In this document: positions 43,601-51,966 of the stretch, in pieces
Layout of the letters: each line of letters opens with the position of its first letter
How positions within the stretch are numbered: position 1 is the first letter of the stretch
From: Saprospira grandis DSM 2844
GTDB lineage: Bacteria > Bacteroidota > Bacteroidia > Chitinophagales > Saprospiraceae
DNA: 64,000 bases
Assembly: GCF_000275825.1 (NCBI RefSeq)
Contig: NZ_JH719942.1
Span: 4,098,524 to 4,162,523, forward strand
Direction of reading: 5' to 3'
Notes under the pieces: generated by a model
Seen by the model: the letters and a program-made list of their open reading frames with translations, nothing else
Told to the model about the DNA's origin: nothing
The model's database searches: none
Translations under genes and position numbers: made by a program

Positions 43601-43995
43601 AATATCTAGAGCGTAGGGTACAGCAGCTAGAAGAATTGGCCCAGCTCGATAGCCTAGGACGACTATTTGCCTTGCGCCTGAATATTCAGGGGCCTGGCGC
43701 TCGCCTCTTCTTTGCCCATGAGTATGGCCTACATGCCCTAGAGTACGATTTGGATAAATTTCATTACTACTACCTCTTGCAAGGAAACGACCAAAGCGAA
43801 CTGCCCCAAGCCCCACACCGCATGAAGGTCCGCTCGCTTAGCCGTAGCCCCAAACGCAAATATCGCCTTCAGCGCATAGAGGATAGCGAGTTTCAACTCT
43901 CCAAACAAGAAGTCCCCAAAGACCAATACTTTCAACAGCTATACAGCATCTGGAAGCAACTCTTCAAGGACCATATCGAGGCCTTAATGCAATAG
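40699..43995 (+). CDS. Unusual Clp/AAA+ ATPase, paralogue 1
   Basis: A 1098-residue two-domain AAA+ protein from the ATG at 40699. The N-terminal 220 residues are not the usual Clp N-domain. The first ATPase domain has Walker A GPSGVGKST at 229-237 but no normal Walker B acidic pair (MLYVEH). The second is canonical: Walker A GPTGVGKT at 497-504, Walker B LLFDE with Asp564-Glu565, sensor MTSNVG, arginine-finger region FFRPEIYNRLD. IGW at 617-619 sits where ClpA/ClpC carry their ClpP-binding loop. After the D2 small domain (about 755) comes a further 340-residue helical and coiled-coil region (IQLERQLEQIRREQAEQEQ). Probably an unfoldase or remodelling ATPase; partner unknown. See paralogue 2 at 52609. 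Confidence 0.8.
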   Translation: MQKVQLPFPIISLYLAGQASPIRIPLAEQDYLSLEREEDLRQHFQQRFQEAVMKEGEYLFLADYELPEDFELAEVSLYFDHPSFEERLDLQAFHLQLPYLRRQQEQGYWLMLPQLGLEGFAAREEDIPQQLKQLVEIDVLRAGRLEYVQGLLPLFWAEKMSLQKGSVDLVAYSLKELAKLKEKQENNLLPQAASLLPKAKKQQLWGHSSALEELLQLLQQEGQSILLVGPSGVGKSTLLLEAMRKRRAKKPQIWRTTAARLIKELSGEGGWQEKLHLLVQELRQAQEMLYVEHLLSLFEVGQYSGSDLSMAEQVRQYLDRGEIRLIAECTAEELALIESRSPSFLQHFQRLELFAPKGAELSAIVSGKIQQKAKDMGLKISSKAIAEGLRLQLRYQPYSGFPARSIRFLESVLQQQKEQGGKISRSQVVQAFCQESNMPAFMVDPEIKLDPFALEQFFRKRLFGQDAAIESLRDVLALVKTGLNRPEKPIASLLFAGPTGVGKTELAKLLADYMFGSRERMIRFDMSEFSSPYDVMRLIGTDFNSDGLLSSAVRREPFSVLLFDELEKAHPSFNDLLLQILGEGRLSDSRGQLVNFCSCIIIMTSNVGAAKMQNKRIGWAEQLSNMELQQHFEQELQKFFRPEIYNRLDRILPFQPLGQELMLQLVERELALFKEREGLKRRPIALSCSMALKIRLAQEGYQPKYGARALQRAMRSLLYLPLAEELNKYGPDDRLDVLADYAPKEQRVVFQLKAQSQEFSALIEQLSQGQYMDFASELRYDFHLLKEGQFFIQLERQLEQIRREQAEQEQANAARFLNKGSQLLAEIQEKGKEIDALETEMALCSLGYRQFNRQRHQALKDWEKAFFESKLSLYRLMDQQADQLTLSIYSTPEAFADLRLPQFIAQACYEEGFQLEMTAILAPKQIEKLEEEVWLDTAAYQALEQAELLEEKKENGQNYYKIRLSQYQYLERRVQQLEELAQLDSLGRLFALRLNIQGPGARLFFAHEYGLHALEYDLDKFHYYYLLQGNDQSELPQAPHRMKVRSLSRSPKRKYRLQRIEDSEFQLSKQEVPKDQYFQQLYSIWKQLFKDHIEALMQ

Positions 43996-43997
43996 GC

Positions 43998-44279
43998 TTA
44001 GCGGCGCTTTTTACGCATATAGCCCGGAAAAAGATTGGATTTGCCCTTTTTAGTGCGCTTGGCACTGAGCTCTTTCTTCTTTTTCTTTTCTACCTCTTTT
44101 TTGTTGTCATATTTCCCCTTGCTTTTTAGGGCCGTTTCTCTGGCCTTATCATCGGGGTTAGGGGTGCTAAAACCAGGGTCAATACCGCCATAAGCAGGGC
44201 AAGAAGGACCTCGGTTGCAACTTTGCAAACCGCTAGAAAGAATAAACAGAAAGGAAATGGCGATCAATAAATATTTCAT
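43998..44279 (-). CDS. Small basic lipoprotein
   Basis: A 93-residue protein with signal MKYLLIAISFLFILSSGLQSC, whose lipobox is LQSC. The mature part has CPAYGGID (a motif I associate with small Bacteroidota lipoproteins) and a very lysine-rich tail (NKKEVEKKKKKELSAKRTKK). Possibly a surface or periplasmic nucleic-acid or envelope-binding peptide; function unknown. It converges with the Clp-like gene, two bases apart. Confidence 0.7.
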   Translation of the reverse strand: MKYLLIAISFLFILSSGLQSCNRGPSCPAYGGIDPGFSTPNPDDKARETALKSKGKYDNKKEVEKKKKKELSAKRTKKGKSNLFPGYMRKKRR

Positions 44280-44388
44280 AAGTTGGTCAATTTAAAGTAA
44301 ATTTAAGAATGGCTGTGGCAAACATTTACATCGCCCTGCCGTTTGTAAAAAGTACGTATATTTAATCAAATAGAAAAACGGATTCTTC

Positions 44389-44958
44389 ATGAAGTACCTA
44401 TTTGTTTCGGGCCTAGTATTTTTTGGCCTCGCTTTTAGTTTTTTAGCATTTAAACCCTGCAACGATATGGCTAAGATTTATGATTTTAAAGTACAAACCA
44501 TTGACGGAGAAGAGATTCAACTCAATCAATATAAGGGCAAAACCCTACTCATTGTCAATGTAGCCAGCAAATGCGGCCTCACCCCTCAGTATGAAGAGCT
44601 ACAGGCACTCTATGAGGAATACAAAGATCAAGGGCTCCTCATTTTGGGCTTCCCCGCCAATAACTTTATGGGCCAAGAACCCGGAAGTAATGAGGACATC
44701 AAAAGTTTTTGTCGCCTAAATTATGGAGTCGGCTTTCCTATGTTTGCCAAAATATCGGTCAAAGGCAAAAATATTCACCCTTTGTATAGCTACCTCACGC
44801 AGAAGTCAGAAAACGGGGTCCTCGATGCTAAAGTCCGCTGGAACTTCCAAAAGTTCCTCATTTCGCCAGAAGGCAAGCTGCTGCAGTCTTTTGCCCCCAG
44901 AGAAAAAGTAACCGAAAAAGAGATTCGCCAAGCAATTGTTGCCGCCCTTCCCCAATAA
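44389..44958 (+). CDS. Glutathione peroxidase-family thiol peroxidase
   Basis: A 189-residue protein with an N-terminal hydrophobic segment (MKYLFVSGLVFFGLAFSFLA) and then FKPC, so it is probably exported or lipid-anchored. Catalytic set: Cys62 (NVASKCGLTPQY), Gln96 (FPANNFMGQEPGS), and Trp151-Asn152 (RWNFQKFL). Cys108 (KSFCRL) is a candidate resolving cysteine. Such non-selenium GPx enzymes normally use thioredoxin and reduce hydroperoxides. It is alone, with its own terminator. Confidence 0.92.
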   Translation: MKYLFVSGLVFFGLAFSFLAFKPCNDMAKIYDFKVQTIDGEEIQLNQYKGKTLLIVNVASKCGLTPQYEELQALYEEYKDQGLLILGFPANNFMGQEPGSNEDIKSFCRLNYGVGFPMFAKISVKGKNIHPLYSYLTQKSENGVLDAKVRWNFQKFLISPEGKLLQSFAPREKVTEKEIRQAIVAALPQ

Positions 44959-44981
44959 GCAGTTCTCCAACTGTTTTTTTT

Positions 44982-45018
44982 ACCGCTTAGCTTTTTTTGG
45001 ACTAAGCGGTTTTTATTT
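44982..45018 (+). terminator. Terminator of the peroxidase gene
   Basis: ACCGCTTAG (44982-44990) pairs with CTAAGCGGT (45002-45010), followed by TTTTATTT that leads straight into element copy 16. Confidence 0.8.
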
Positions 45019-45168
45019 GGGGCTGCCCCGCCCTGCGGGCGGGTCGGGCTGTGCCGCCGCTCGCAGGTCTGCTCGGCCCTGCGGGCTTTTCGCTTCGCTT
45101 CAAAAGCCCTGGGTCTGGCCCTTCGGGCCACGGCTATCCATCCCTCAGCCGACGGCCCTGCGGGCCTT
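45016..45168 (+). repeat. GC-hairpin element, copy 16
   Basis: Exact core. Hairpin 1 CCCGCCCTGCGGGCGGG. Hairpin 2 is long, with arms GGGCTTTT/AAAAGCCC. Hairpin 3 is GGCCCTTCGGGCC and hairpin 4 GGCCCTGCGGGCC. Confidence 0.9.
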
Positions 45169-45275
45169 TTAGGGGGCAGTTAGACAAAAGCCTTGAGAGC
45201 GCTTCCTCTTGCAAAATGCAAAGAAGCAGTATATTGATAAACAACTATTCTATTCCTCATTGAAACCTCAAAAAA

Positions 45276-46325
45276 ATGAAAGAAAACCTACCCAACCTCT
45301 TACTTCTTATTTTTAGTGCCCTTCTGCTAAGCAGTTGCAGCATCAGAAAATCAGTTTCTTATTACCAAATGCGTTCTCCCGACCTTTACCTGCCCGATAG
45401 TTTGGACCAAATTTTAGTTTGGAACCACGCCTTTAGCAATAAAAAAGGTAACCAACTCTTAATCAACACCCTAGAGGGCTTAGCCTCTGGAGAAAGCGTG
45501 GGCGATGACCGACAAGCCGCCCAAGGCCTCCTTAAAGGCCTAGAAGAAACCCTAGTAGAAGAACGAAAAAGAGAACAACAAAAAATAGATACCAGCTATG
45601 GGCGGCTACAGCTCAGTGGCGAAATTCCGCCCCCTTTGCCCGACAGCTTTCTGCGGGCTTTGGCCAAAAAAGGGCAGCTACTAGCTAGCTTAGAAATGGT
45701 AGATAGTGACCAAGAAGACCCCCATACAGAATATGCCCGCAACGGAGGCCAGGGCCGAGCGCCTAGGCCCACAGCCACTAGCAAAATTCATTTAAGAGTT
45801 TGTTGGCGACTATATGACCTTGAGCGCCAAGAAGTGATAGACATTTGGCGGTCGGGGAAGCAATTTAGTGGAAACTCCAATAGTAGCGACTATGATGTTG
45901 TGGGCCAAATTATCTCGCCTTTTAAAAGCAAGAAAATGAAATTTCAGGGCTATCAGTTGGGCCGGCAATACGCCATGCGCATTTGCAGTACGATGGTCCA
46001 AAAAAGACGCTACATCTACCACAAAGGCCAGAAAGAAATGAAAACCGCCTATAAATTGGTCAAAAAAGGCGATTGGGAGGAAGCCGCTAAAATTTGGCGG
46101 CAATTGCTAGACACCAATGAGCAAAAACTTAGGGGTAAACTCTTATTTAACCTAGCCGTTTATGAAGAGCAAAAAGGGAAACTGGCCAATGCCGAAACCC
46201 TTGCTCGAGAGGCCTTCTTCCTCAATGCCTTTCAGCCAGCGAGGGAATACTATAAATGGTTGGCCAAGGAGCGAAAACGAATTAAGAACTATAAGCGGCA
46301 GCAGGAACTACCCTGGCCCAACTAG
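45276..46325 (+). CDS. DUF6340-like lipoprotein with TPR-like tail
   Basis: A 349-residue protein with a lipobox (LIFSALLLSSC). The pattern of VSYYQMRSPDLYLPDSLDQILVWNH followed by ALAKKGQLLASLEM, RVCWRLYDLERQEVIDIW and a late TPR-like helical repeat region (KGDWEEAAKIWRQLLD, LFNLAVYEEQKGKLANAETLAREA) matches the DUF6340 group, whose function is unknown. Anchored in an envelope membrane. Its 3' end overlaps by 44 bases the convergent 4'-phosphopantetheinyl transferase gene on the other strand. Confidence 0.75.
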   Translation: MKENLPNLLLLIFSALLLSSCSIRKSVSYYQMRSPDLYLPDSLDQILVWNHAFSNKKGNQLLINTLEGLASGESVGDDRQAAQGLLKGLEETLVEERKREQQKIDTSYGRLQLSGEIPPPLPDSFLRALAKKGQLLASLEMVDSDQEDPHTEYARNGGQGRAPRPTATSKIHLRVCWRLYDLERQEVIDIWRSGKQFSGNSNSSDYDVVGQIISPFKSKKMKFQGYQLGRQYAMRICSTMVQKRRYIYHKGQKEMKTAYKLVKKGDWEEAAKIWRQLLDTNEQKLRGKLLFNLAVYEEQKGKLANAETLAREAFFLNAFQPAREYYKWLAKERKRIKNYKRQQELPWPN

Positions 46326-46854
46326 CCCAGGGGCCATCATAACTAAGGCTTAACGGTATAAGCGAGGAGCCTGTCTTTTCTTTCCAAAAGGGCAGGCCCT
46401 TTTTGTCTTTAATGAGCTGGCCAGGCCCCAAATGCTGGACCAATTCTTCTCGCAAAGCAGCCGAGCGCAAGCGAGGCGATAAGGCAAGCTCCGGCCAATG
46501 ATAGACCTCATAGTGAATTTGGGAGAAGTGAGCAAGCTGCTCGGCTGCTTGGGCCCAAAAGTAACCTTCTGCTTGCTTTAGCGATACATAGACGCCCCAA
46601 AGGGGACAATAAAAGTAGCCATTGGTCCTAGCTTGCAGGCTAATTTTTTTGGGGTAATAGCCCAAAGGCGCCCCCAAACGAAGACCCAATTTATAGGCGG
46701 CTTCTTTCATGGCCCAGAGCTGGGCAAAAGCCAAAAATGGCTGGGGCGCTTGCCCCAGCCATTTTTGTTCCTCTAGGCTACAGACCTTATCCAATCGTCT
46801 GGTCCAGCGGTTGCTATGCAGCTGCTCCAGAGCAACAATATCTGTTCCGAGCAT
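46282..46854 (-). CDS. 4'-phosphopantetheinyl transferase
   Basis: A 190-residue enzyme that attaches phosphopantetheine from CoA to a carrier protein. Motifs of the AcpS/Sfp superfamily: GTDIV with Asp5 and WAMKEAAYKL with Trp47, Lys50, Glu51 and Lys55, which bind magnesium and CoA. The rest is diverged; a later segment (LIKDKKGLPFW followed by LSLSYDGPWAS) matches the Sfp-like C-terminal pattern. It directly follows the ACP gene (4 bases), so that ACP is its likely substrate. Confidence 0.85.
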   Translation of the reverse strand: MLGTDIVALEQLHSNRWTRRLDKVCSLEEQKWLGQAPQPFLAFAQLWAMKEAAYKLGLRLGAPLGYYPKKISLQARTNGYFYCPLWGVYVSLKQAEGYFWAQAAEQLAHFSQIHYEVYHWPELALSPRLRSAALREELVQHLGPGQLIKDKKGLPFWKEKTGSSLIPLSLSYDGPWASWARVVPAAAYSS

Positions 46855-46858
46855 AGGT

Positions 46859-47104
46859 TTAAATTAAAGCTTGAATGATATCGACAGCGGCGCCTACGGT
46901 CATCATCTTTTCGGCAGCCTCATCATCAATTTCAATATCAAAAGCATCTTCTACATCTAGGATAATGTCCACCAAATGCTGAGAATTGATTTTGAGGTCA
47001 TTCATTAAATGAGTATCCTCTTGGGCGGCTTCAAAAGCAGCTTGATCTTGAACATAAGGCGCCATAATTTCTTTTAGGGCGGCAGTTAATTCTTCTCTTG
47101 TCAT
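46859..47104 (-). CDS. Acyl carrier protein, dedicated type
   Basis: An 81-residue carrier with Ser41 in DLKINSQHLVDIILD, the pantetheine attachment site; here the usual Asp-Ser-Leu is Asn-Ser-Gln, so it is not the standard fatty-acid AcpP. The helix after it (DVEDAFDIEIDDEAAEKM) and the C-terminal GAAVDIIQAL are typical. With its own transferase downstream, it probably serves a specialised lipid or secondary pathway such as aryl-polyene or flexirubin-like biosynthesis, but no ketosynthase is visible in this window. Confidence 0.88.
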   Translation of the reverse strand: MTREELTAALKEIMAPYVQDQAAFEAAQEDTHLMNDLKINSQHLVDIILDVEDAFDIEIDDEAAEKMMTVGAAVDIIQALI

Positions 47105-47134
47105 GATTAAAAGTTGAGGAAATGGAAAAATAAG

Positions 47135-47285
47135 CTGGTTTTGGGGGGCTAGATGCCCCCCAAAGCCAGATGGCCTAGCGATGTGCAGCAGTGGCCGAAG
47201 GCCAGACCAAAGCGGCGCAGCCGCTGTAGGGCCGAGCGAATAGCGAGCTGCGAAACGTAGCGCCTGCCGAAGGCAGGAGGCCCCT
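47135..47285 (-). repeat. GC-hairpin element, copy 17
   Basis: The first bases of this minus-strand copy overlap the stop codon of the TonB receptor gene (TTTTTAGGGGCC). The core is CTCGCTATTCGCTCGGCCC, hairpin 1 CTGCCTTCGGCAG and hairpin 2 AGCGGC/GCCGCT. A far hairpin with 15-base arms, CTGGTTTTGGGGGGC/GCCCCCCAAAGCCAG, ends 31 bases before the ACP start codon. Confidence 0.8.
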
Positions 47286-49728
47286 AAAAATCAATCTGAA
47301 AGCTCAAGATCGGTAAAAAGCCCGTATTGGGATCTAGCACAATAGTTTGTAGATTTCTGTCATACTCCACCGATCGCCAGTTATCTCTTTTGTTGGTAGT
47401 ATTTTGGATATCGAGGCCAATCGTATAGGAAAAGTTTTTGAAATCTTTACGGTAAGCCAAGCGAGTATCGAGGCGAAAATAAGGGGGGAAACTAGCATCG
47501 AAAGCGGCTTCTTGGTCCTCCACAAAGGCGCCCAACTCTTGAGAAGCCTCAATATCGGCTTGGGGGTGGTGCAAGCCACCGCGGAAGAAAGTTTTGATCC
47601 CCAATTGTAGGACGCCCCCATTTTTAAAGACAAACTCTTTTGTGGCCATCAGGCTGCTAGAGAAGCGGTTATCTAGTCGGGCAGCGCGATAATCTTGCTC
47701 CCAAGCCTTGAAGGTAGAGCGGAAAGCCGAGGCGGTGAAGAGCATAAAAAACCCTTTGCCAAAGAACTGTTCTAGGGTAAGGTCAACCCCATAATTTTGG
47801 CCTTTTCCTTCAGAGAGCATGGGGATCGTGCCATAATTATCGCGGAGATTATAGAACCAGAAATTGCTATTTTGGTCTGTAGAGATGGGCACATTATAGA
47901 GTTGTTGAAAATAGCCCTCTACTTGTAGGCGAAGCTTGGGGGTCAGCATTTGTTCTAAACCGGCAATAAGATGGTGTGCCCTAGTAAACTTAAGATTTTT
48001 ATTGGGTTGATAAAGGGCGCCGTCGGCCCCTTCAAAGCTCAGCATATAGGTCCCAAAAGGCTGCATTTTTGAGTGCAGGCCATAGGCAAAAGTAAACTTA
48101 GTATTTTGGCTCAATTCGTAGCGCATAGAGAGGCGAGGATCGAGGGCCCAATCCTGATTGAGGGCCAAAAACAAGAAATGGGCACCTGCGTTAATCGTAA
48201 ACTTCTCATTGAGGTGGTAACTAGCTTGGGCATAAGCCTGTTGGCTAAAGGCCGTTCCCAATTCGCCTTCTCCATCAAAAGTAGGGATATCGCCCACTTG
48301 ATCGGGATCAAAATAGGCGGCGGTTAGAGGGCGGCTAGGACCGGGGGTAAATTGGCCCAAATAATTTTGGTAGCCTAGGCTATCGCCCTGAAACAAGCCA
48401 TATTCTAGGTCCCAGAGATGGTAGGTACTAATCAAGCCTGCTTTAATCCGCAATTTTCGGTTAATTTTTCGGCTATATACTCCATGCCAGCTAAACTTGG
48501 TGGTCAGGAAATTATTCCGTTCTAGCCAGTAAATAGAATCGGCGGCAATCGTGGGTTCTACCTGATAATCATTGAGGTAATTACTTCCTACCCCAGCAGA
48601 CATTTTAAAGAAGGACTTATCATCAATCAGCCTCGTATAGGTGGTTCCCAAAACGCCCATATTGGTGGTATTGGCATCCCAGACATAATCTAGGCTATTT
48701 TGCCAGCGGTCTTTGGGCAGCATCCACCAGTACTCTTGGCTCAAACCGCCCATACCAAAGATAGTAAAGCGGTTCTTATTTTTTGGGCCAGAGAAGTAGA
48801 GGTTGAAGGAGAGATCTTGAAAGGTATTCGAGGCATTTTCTCTAACCACATAGAGTCCTCCTTTGGCCAGAAGGCCCATAGTAGAATAGCGGTAGTTGAT
48901 CAGATAAGAACTTCTTCCTTTTTTGATTGGGCCTTCAGCGGCAAAGTCAATTCCGATTAGTCCCGCTCTAAAGGTATACTCTCGTTTTTCCAAGTTTCCT
49001 TTTCGGAAACGCACATCAAAAGCACCCGAAAAAGCATTGCCATATTCTGCCGCAAAAGCGCCTGTGCTAAAATCAGAATTACTCAAAAGAGAAGCACTAA
49101 AGACGGTAATTCCACCTCCAGTAGTTGCTGGGCGGGCAAAGTGGCTAGGGTTGGCAATATCAAGGCCTTCTACCCGCCAAAGCACGCCCACCGCCGAGTT
49201 TCCTCGGATGATAATATCGTTTTCGGTATCTTGGTTGGCTTGTACGCCGGGGAAGGCCATCACCATCCGCCCGGGGTCATTGATAGAAGCGGCATAGCGC
49301 TCTGTTTCTTCTACAGAAAAAGAGCGGGTACTGACCACCGAAAGCTCGTTAATAGCCTCGTTTCCGCTACTAGCAGCGGCTGCGGTTACGGTCACCTGCC
49401 CTGTTTCCTGAACGGTTTCTAGCAGTTCAATATCTAGGGTCAATTCTTTGGCGCTAGAGATAATTAGGGGTTTACTGAGAAAGGGTTCATAGCCTAAATA
49501 TCGGGCTTCTATTTGTTGGCGGCCAAGAGGGACTTCTATTCTGTAGAAGCCGTCAAAGTCGGTAACTGTGGCCAAAATAGGGTCACTTTCAAAGAGGAGG
49601 ACCGTAACGCCAACCAGCGGTTGTTTGCTCGTTTTGTCAAGGACACGGCCTCGAATTTCTTGAGTATTTTGGGCCCATAAAGTGGGGAGCATAAGGCCCA
49701 TAAAGATGCAGAGGTTAATCCAGCGCAT
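47284..49728 (-). CDS. TonB-dependent receptor with carboxypeptidase-like domain
   Basis: An 814-residue outer-membrane receptor. Signal peptide to about residue 19 (LPTLWAQ). The carboxypeptidase regulatory-like domain (IRGRVLDKTSKQPLVGVTVL ... DFDGFYRIEVPLGRQ) covers about 22-105. The plug contains DIIIRGNSAVGVLWRVEGLDIANPSH and FSASLLSNSDFSTGAFAAEYGN, which is the form seen in Bacteroidota receptors of unknown cargo. The barrel ends LPILSFQIDF. The gene is single, its stop codon merged with element copy 17. Confidence 0.92.
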   Translation of the reverse strand: MRWINLCIFMGLMLPTLWAQNTQEIRGRVLDKTSKQPLVGVTVLLFESDPILATVTDFDGFYRIEVPLGRQQIEARYLGYEPFLSKPLIISSAKELTLDIELLETVQETGQVTVTAAAASSGNEAINELSVVSTRSFSVEETERYAASINDPGRMVMAFPGVQANQDTENDIIIRGNSAVGVLWRVEGLDIANPSHFARPATTGGGITVFSASLLSNSDFSTGAFAAEYGNAFSGAFDVRFRKGNLEKREYTFRAGLIGIDFAAEGPIKKGRSSYLINYRYSTMGLLAKGGLYVVRENASNTFQDLSFNLYFSGPKNKNRFTIFGMGGLSQEYWWMLPKDRWQNSLDYVWDANTTNMGVLGTTYTRLIDDKSFFKMSAGVGSNYLNDYQVEPTIAADSIYWLERNNFLTTKFSWHGVYSRKINRKLRIKAGLISTYHLWDLEYGLFQGDSLGYQNYLGQFTPGPSRPLTAAYFDPDQVGDIPTFDGEGELGTAFSQQAYAQASYHLNEKFTINAGAHFLFLALNQDWALDPRLSMRYELSQNTKFTFAYGLHSKMQPFGTYMLSFEGADGALYQPNKNLKFTRAHHLIAGLEQMLTPKLRLQVEGYFQQLYNVPISTDQNSNFWFYNLRDNYGTIPMLSEGKGQNYGVDLTLEQFFGKGFFMLFTASAFRSTFKAWEQDYRAARLDNRFSSSLMATKEFVFKNGGVLQLGIKTFFRGGLHHPQADIEASQELGAFVEDQEAAFDASFPPYFRLDTRLAYRKDFKNFSYTIGLDIQNTTNKRDNWRSVEYDRNLQTIVLDPNTGFLPILSFQIDF

Positions 49729-49803
49729 AAGTTATAAAGCTTGGGTGAGATAAAAACTTAGAGTCAAAAGTACGTTTTTTAAGTCTGCCTAGATGCCTAA
49801 ATT

Positions 49804-51645
49804 TTAGTTTTTAAGGGAAACAAATTCAATTTCTAGTCGTCGTTCTCTGGCTGCTGCGGGCGAAAAGATGGAGAGTTGGGGTTGATCGAAGCGATCGTTT
49901 ACTGTTTTTGGGGCTTGGCTTTCGCCCAGAGGCAAGGATTTGAGTTGGAGTTGGCCGCTGGCATAATAAGGCGCTAGTGGGCCTTCTTCCCAATTATTGA
50001 TAAGGGCATCTAAGCGCCTTTGGGCCAAATTAAAATTGTAATCGGTCCAAGAACGAGGCGAACAATAGGCCCTTAGGGCTACTTCTACCCTAGCCCCAGT
50101 TTGCAAAAGGGCCAGCAATTGTTCTTCAAACTGCTGCAGTTGCTGGTAGTTGGCGCTGGCCTGCGCTTCAAATTGTTCCCAAGCGGCCAAATTGGAGCTA
50201 TTTTGTTGGCGATAGCTAGGGAAAAGCTGCGCATAGCTCCCCCAAGATTGCCGATAAGTTTGGCTAGCCGATAGAGCGAGGCTATTGCTATCGGGCTCGT
50301 CATTATGGAAATAGAGCGCCAGGGGCAAAGCTTGCTGCAAGGCCGTGAGAAGTTCCTCTTCTTGGCTGGGCACTACTGGCGGTGGTGGCGGGCTATCTAA
50401 TTGGACCAAAAGCGGGGGCTCGAGTGGCAAAGGAGGCAAAAATCGACTACTTTCAAATTGATAAATATCGGTGCAGCAAACGGCCTCCTTCAATTGCTGC
50501 GAGCCCTTTCGATTAGAAGCAAAATAGCCACTGCTATCGCCCTGATTAAGATAAAAATAGAGCTCATGGGCGGCAGAGTTCAGGCCCGGCCCCAAATTAA
50601 AAATGCTATCGCTGCTGGCGCAAAAAATGTCTAAGCCACCATAGCCCGCCCAAAAATCTGAGGCAAAAAACAGACTATCGCCCCGTCTAAAAGGAGAAAG
50701 CTCTCGGCCAGGGCTATTTATTTCGCCCCCCAAGGGAGCAAAGGCAAGCACAAGCGTATCCTCAGCTATTTTGGCCCAATAAATATCTTCCTTTTGTTGG
50801 GCCGTTTGATGGACAAAGTACAAATAGGCCGAGTCCTCGCCAAAGGCATAGTAATGCGGTTGGCTAGAGCGATCGGGCAAACCTTTTAAGGCTTTGGGGA
50901 GCGAAAAACGGCCATTTTCCTGCAAATAGCTATAGGCCAAATAAGAGCTGCTATCTTCAATAATCGTAAGGTATCGAGAAGCAAAGTTTTTGCCCCAACA
51001 ACTGGCGCCTAGCTGCTTTTGCTGACCAATTCGCTCATCTTGCTGGGCCTTTTTTCCTTTTTCTCGCTCTCTGTACAATTGGCTGCGAAAGGCCGCCTCA
51101 GCATTTTTTTGTCGCAGGGCCGAAAACTGCAGGCGGTCCAGACTATCCTTATAAGCCGCATAATCTGCCGAGGGGCCGTTAATTTTTGGCCCCATATTTT
51201 GGCAGTTCCAATCCTCATCAACAACTTGCTCTTCAATCATCCCCAGGCCCTTTAAACACTGCTGCAAATGCGCTTTTTCATAGGGAGACAGCTGCTCTGC
51301 GACTTGCTTTTCCCAAGCCTGTTGGGCCCGCTCATACTGCCCAGACTGCTGCAGACTCAGGCCATAGCAATAATAAAAATTTGGATAATCTTCGGCTTTT
51401 TTCTCGGCCTTTTGGTAAGCCCTCGCGGCCTGCTCATGGGCCAAAGCGCCAGCCAAAGCCCGAGCATAGGCCCAATAAATATCAGCCTGGGGTTTGCTTT
51501 GCAAGACCGCCTCATAATAATAAATAGCATTGTAGTAATCGGCCCGATCTAGGGCGGCCTGAGCGGCCTTTTCATAGGCTTTTAAGGATTGTGCCCAAAG
51601 CGGTAATCCAAAAAATAGGAGGAGAACAAATATAGGGTACCTCAT
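49804..51645 (-). CDS. TPR/PD40/OmpA-like envelope protein (PorE-like order)
   Basis: A 613-residue protein with signal peptide MRYPIFVLLLFFGLPLWAQ. TPR-like repeats at about 25-120 (ADYYNAIYYYEAVLQSKP and later). The middle has PD40-like segments (GDSLFFASDFWAGYGGLDIF, GYFASNRKG), and the end is a diverged OmpA-like domain (VALRAYCSPRSWTDYNFNLAQRRLDALINN ... ERRLEIEF), which normally binds peptidoglycan. The TPR-PD40-OmpA order is that of PorE/SprE-related envelope proteins linked to the T9SS, but similarity to PorE itself was not tested. The gene starts just inside element copy 18's T-rich end. Confidence 0.75.
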   Translation of the reverse strand: MRYPIFVLLLFFGLPLWAQSLKAYEKAAQAALDRADYYNAIYYYEAVLQSKPQADIYWAYARALAGALAHEQAARAYQKAEKKAEDYPNFYYCYGLSLQQSGQYERAQQAWEKQVAEQLSPYEKAHLQQCLKGLGMIEEQVVDEDWNCQNMGPKINGPSADYAAYKDSLDRLQFSALRQKNAEAAFRSQLYREREKGKKAQQDERIGQQKQLGASCWGKNFASRYLTIIEDSSSYLAYSYLQENGRFSLPKALKGLPDRSSQPHYYAFGEDSAYLYFVHQTAQQKEDIYWAKIAEDTLVLAFAPLGGEINSPGRELSPFRRGDSLFFASDFWAGYGGLDIFCASSDSIFNLGPGLNSAAHELYFYLNQGDSSGYFASNRKGSQQLKEAVCCTDIYQFESSRFLPPLPLEPPLLVQLDSPPPPPVVPSQEEELLTALQQALPLALYFHNDEPDSNSLALSASQTYRQSWGSYAQLFPSYRQQNSSNLAAWEQFEAQASANYQQLQQFEEQLLALLQTGARVEVALRAYCSPRSWTDYNFNLAQRRLDALINNWEEGPLAPYYASGQLQLKSLPLGESQAPKTVNDRFDQPQLSIFSPAAARERRLEIEFVSLKN

Positions 51646-51698
51646 CTTTTTTTAGGAAAGATAATGAAGTTGCTCTAGAACTAGATAGTCTGTTTCTT

Positions 51699-51837
51699 TT
51701 TTTGGGGCCTGCCGCCAAAGGCGGCCGGGCCCTTTCAGGGCTCGCAGGTTTGCTCGGCCCTGCGGGCTTCGCCCTTGGTCTGCCGCTGCGCGGCCCCCTT
51801 GCAGGCCCCTAGGCCTGCGGCGGCTTCGCCGCCTGCT
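51699..51837 (+). repeat. GC-hairpin element, copy 18
   Basis: Hairpin 1 is GCCGCCAAAGGCGGC. The core has one change (CTCGCAGGTTTGCTCGGCCC). Hairpin 2 is GGGCTTCGCCC-like, hairpin 3 GCCGCTGCGCGGC and hairpin 4 GGCGGCTTCGCCGCC. Its inverted partner is copy 19, with the second island's modules between. Confidence 0.85.
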
Positions 51838-51841
51838 AGCT

Positions 51842-51950
51842 GTGGCTGCAGGTTGAAACCAGCAGCCATACAACAACCCCATTCTACATCTATAGTGCGG
51901 AGAGGATTAAAATCCTCTACCGCTTTGAACAAGGGGTTGTTTTTTCCTTC
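51842..51950 (+). ncRNA. Possible small structured RNA, copy 1
   Basis: Nested pairing: outer AACAACCCC (51872-51880) with GGGGTTGTT (51933-51941) followed by T6; inner GCGG-AGAGGATT with AATCCTCT-A-CCGC (51897-51923). A smaller TGGCTGC/GCAGCCA hairpin precedes it. The sequence recurs nearly unchanged at 62977-63091, though there the outer stem is weaker. Ends like an intrinsic terminator. No transcript evidence. Confidence 0.35.
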
Positions 51951-51966
51951 CCCATAAATTTCATAG

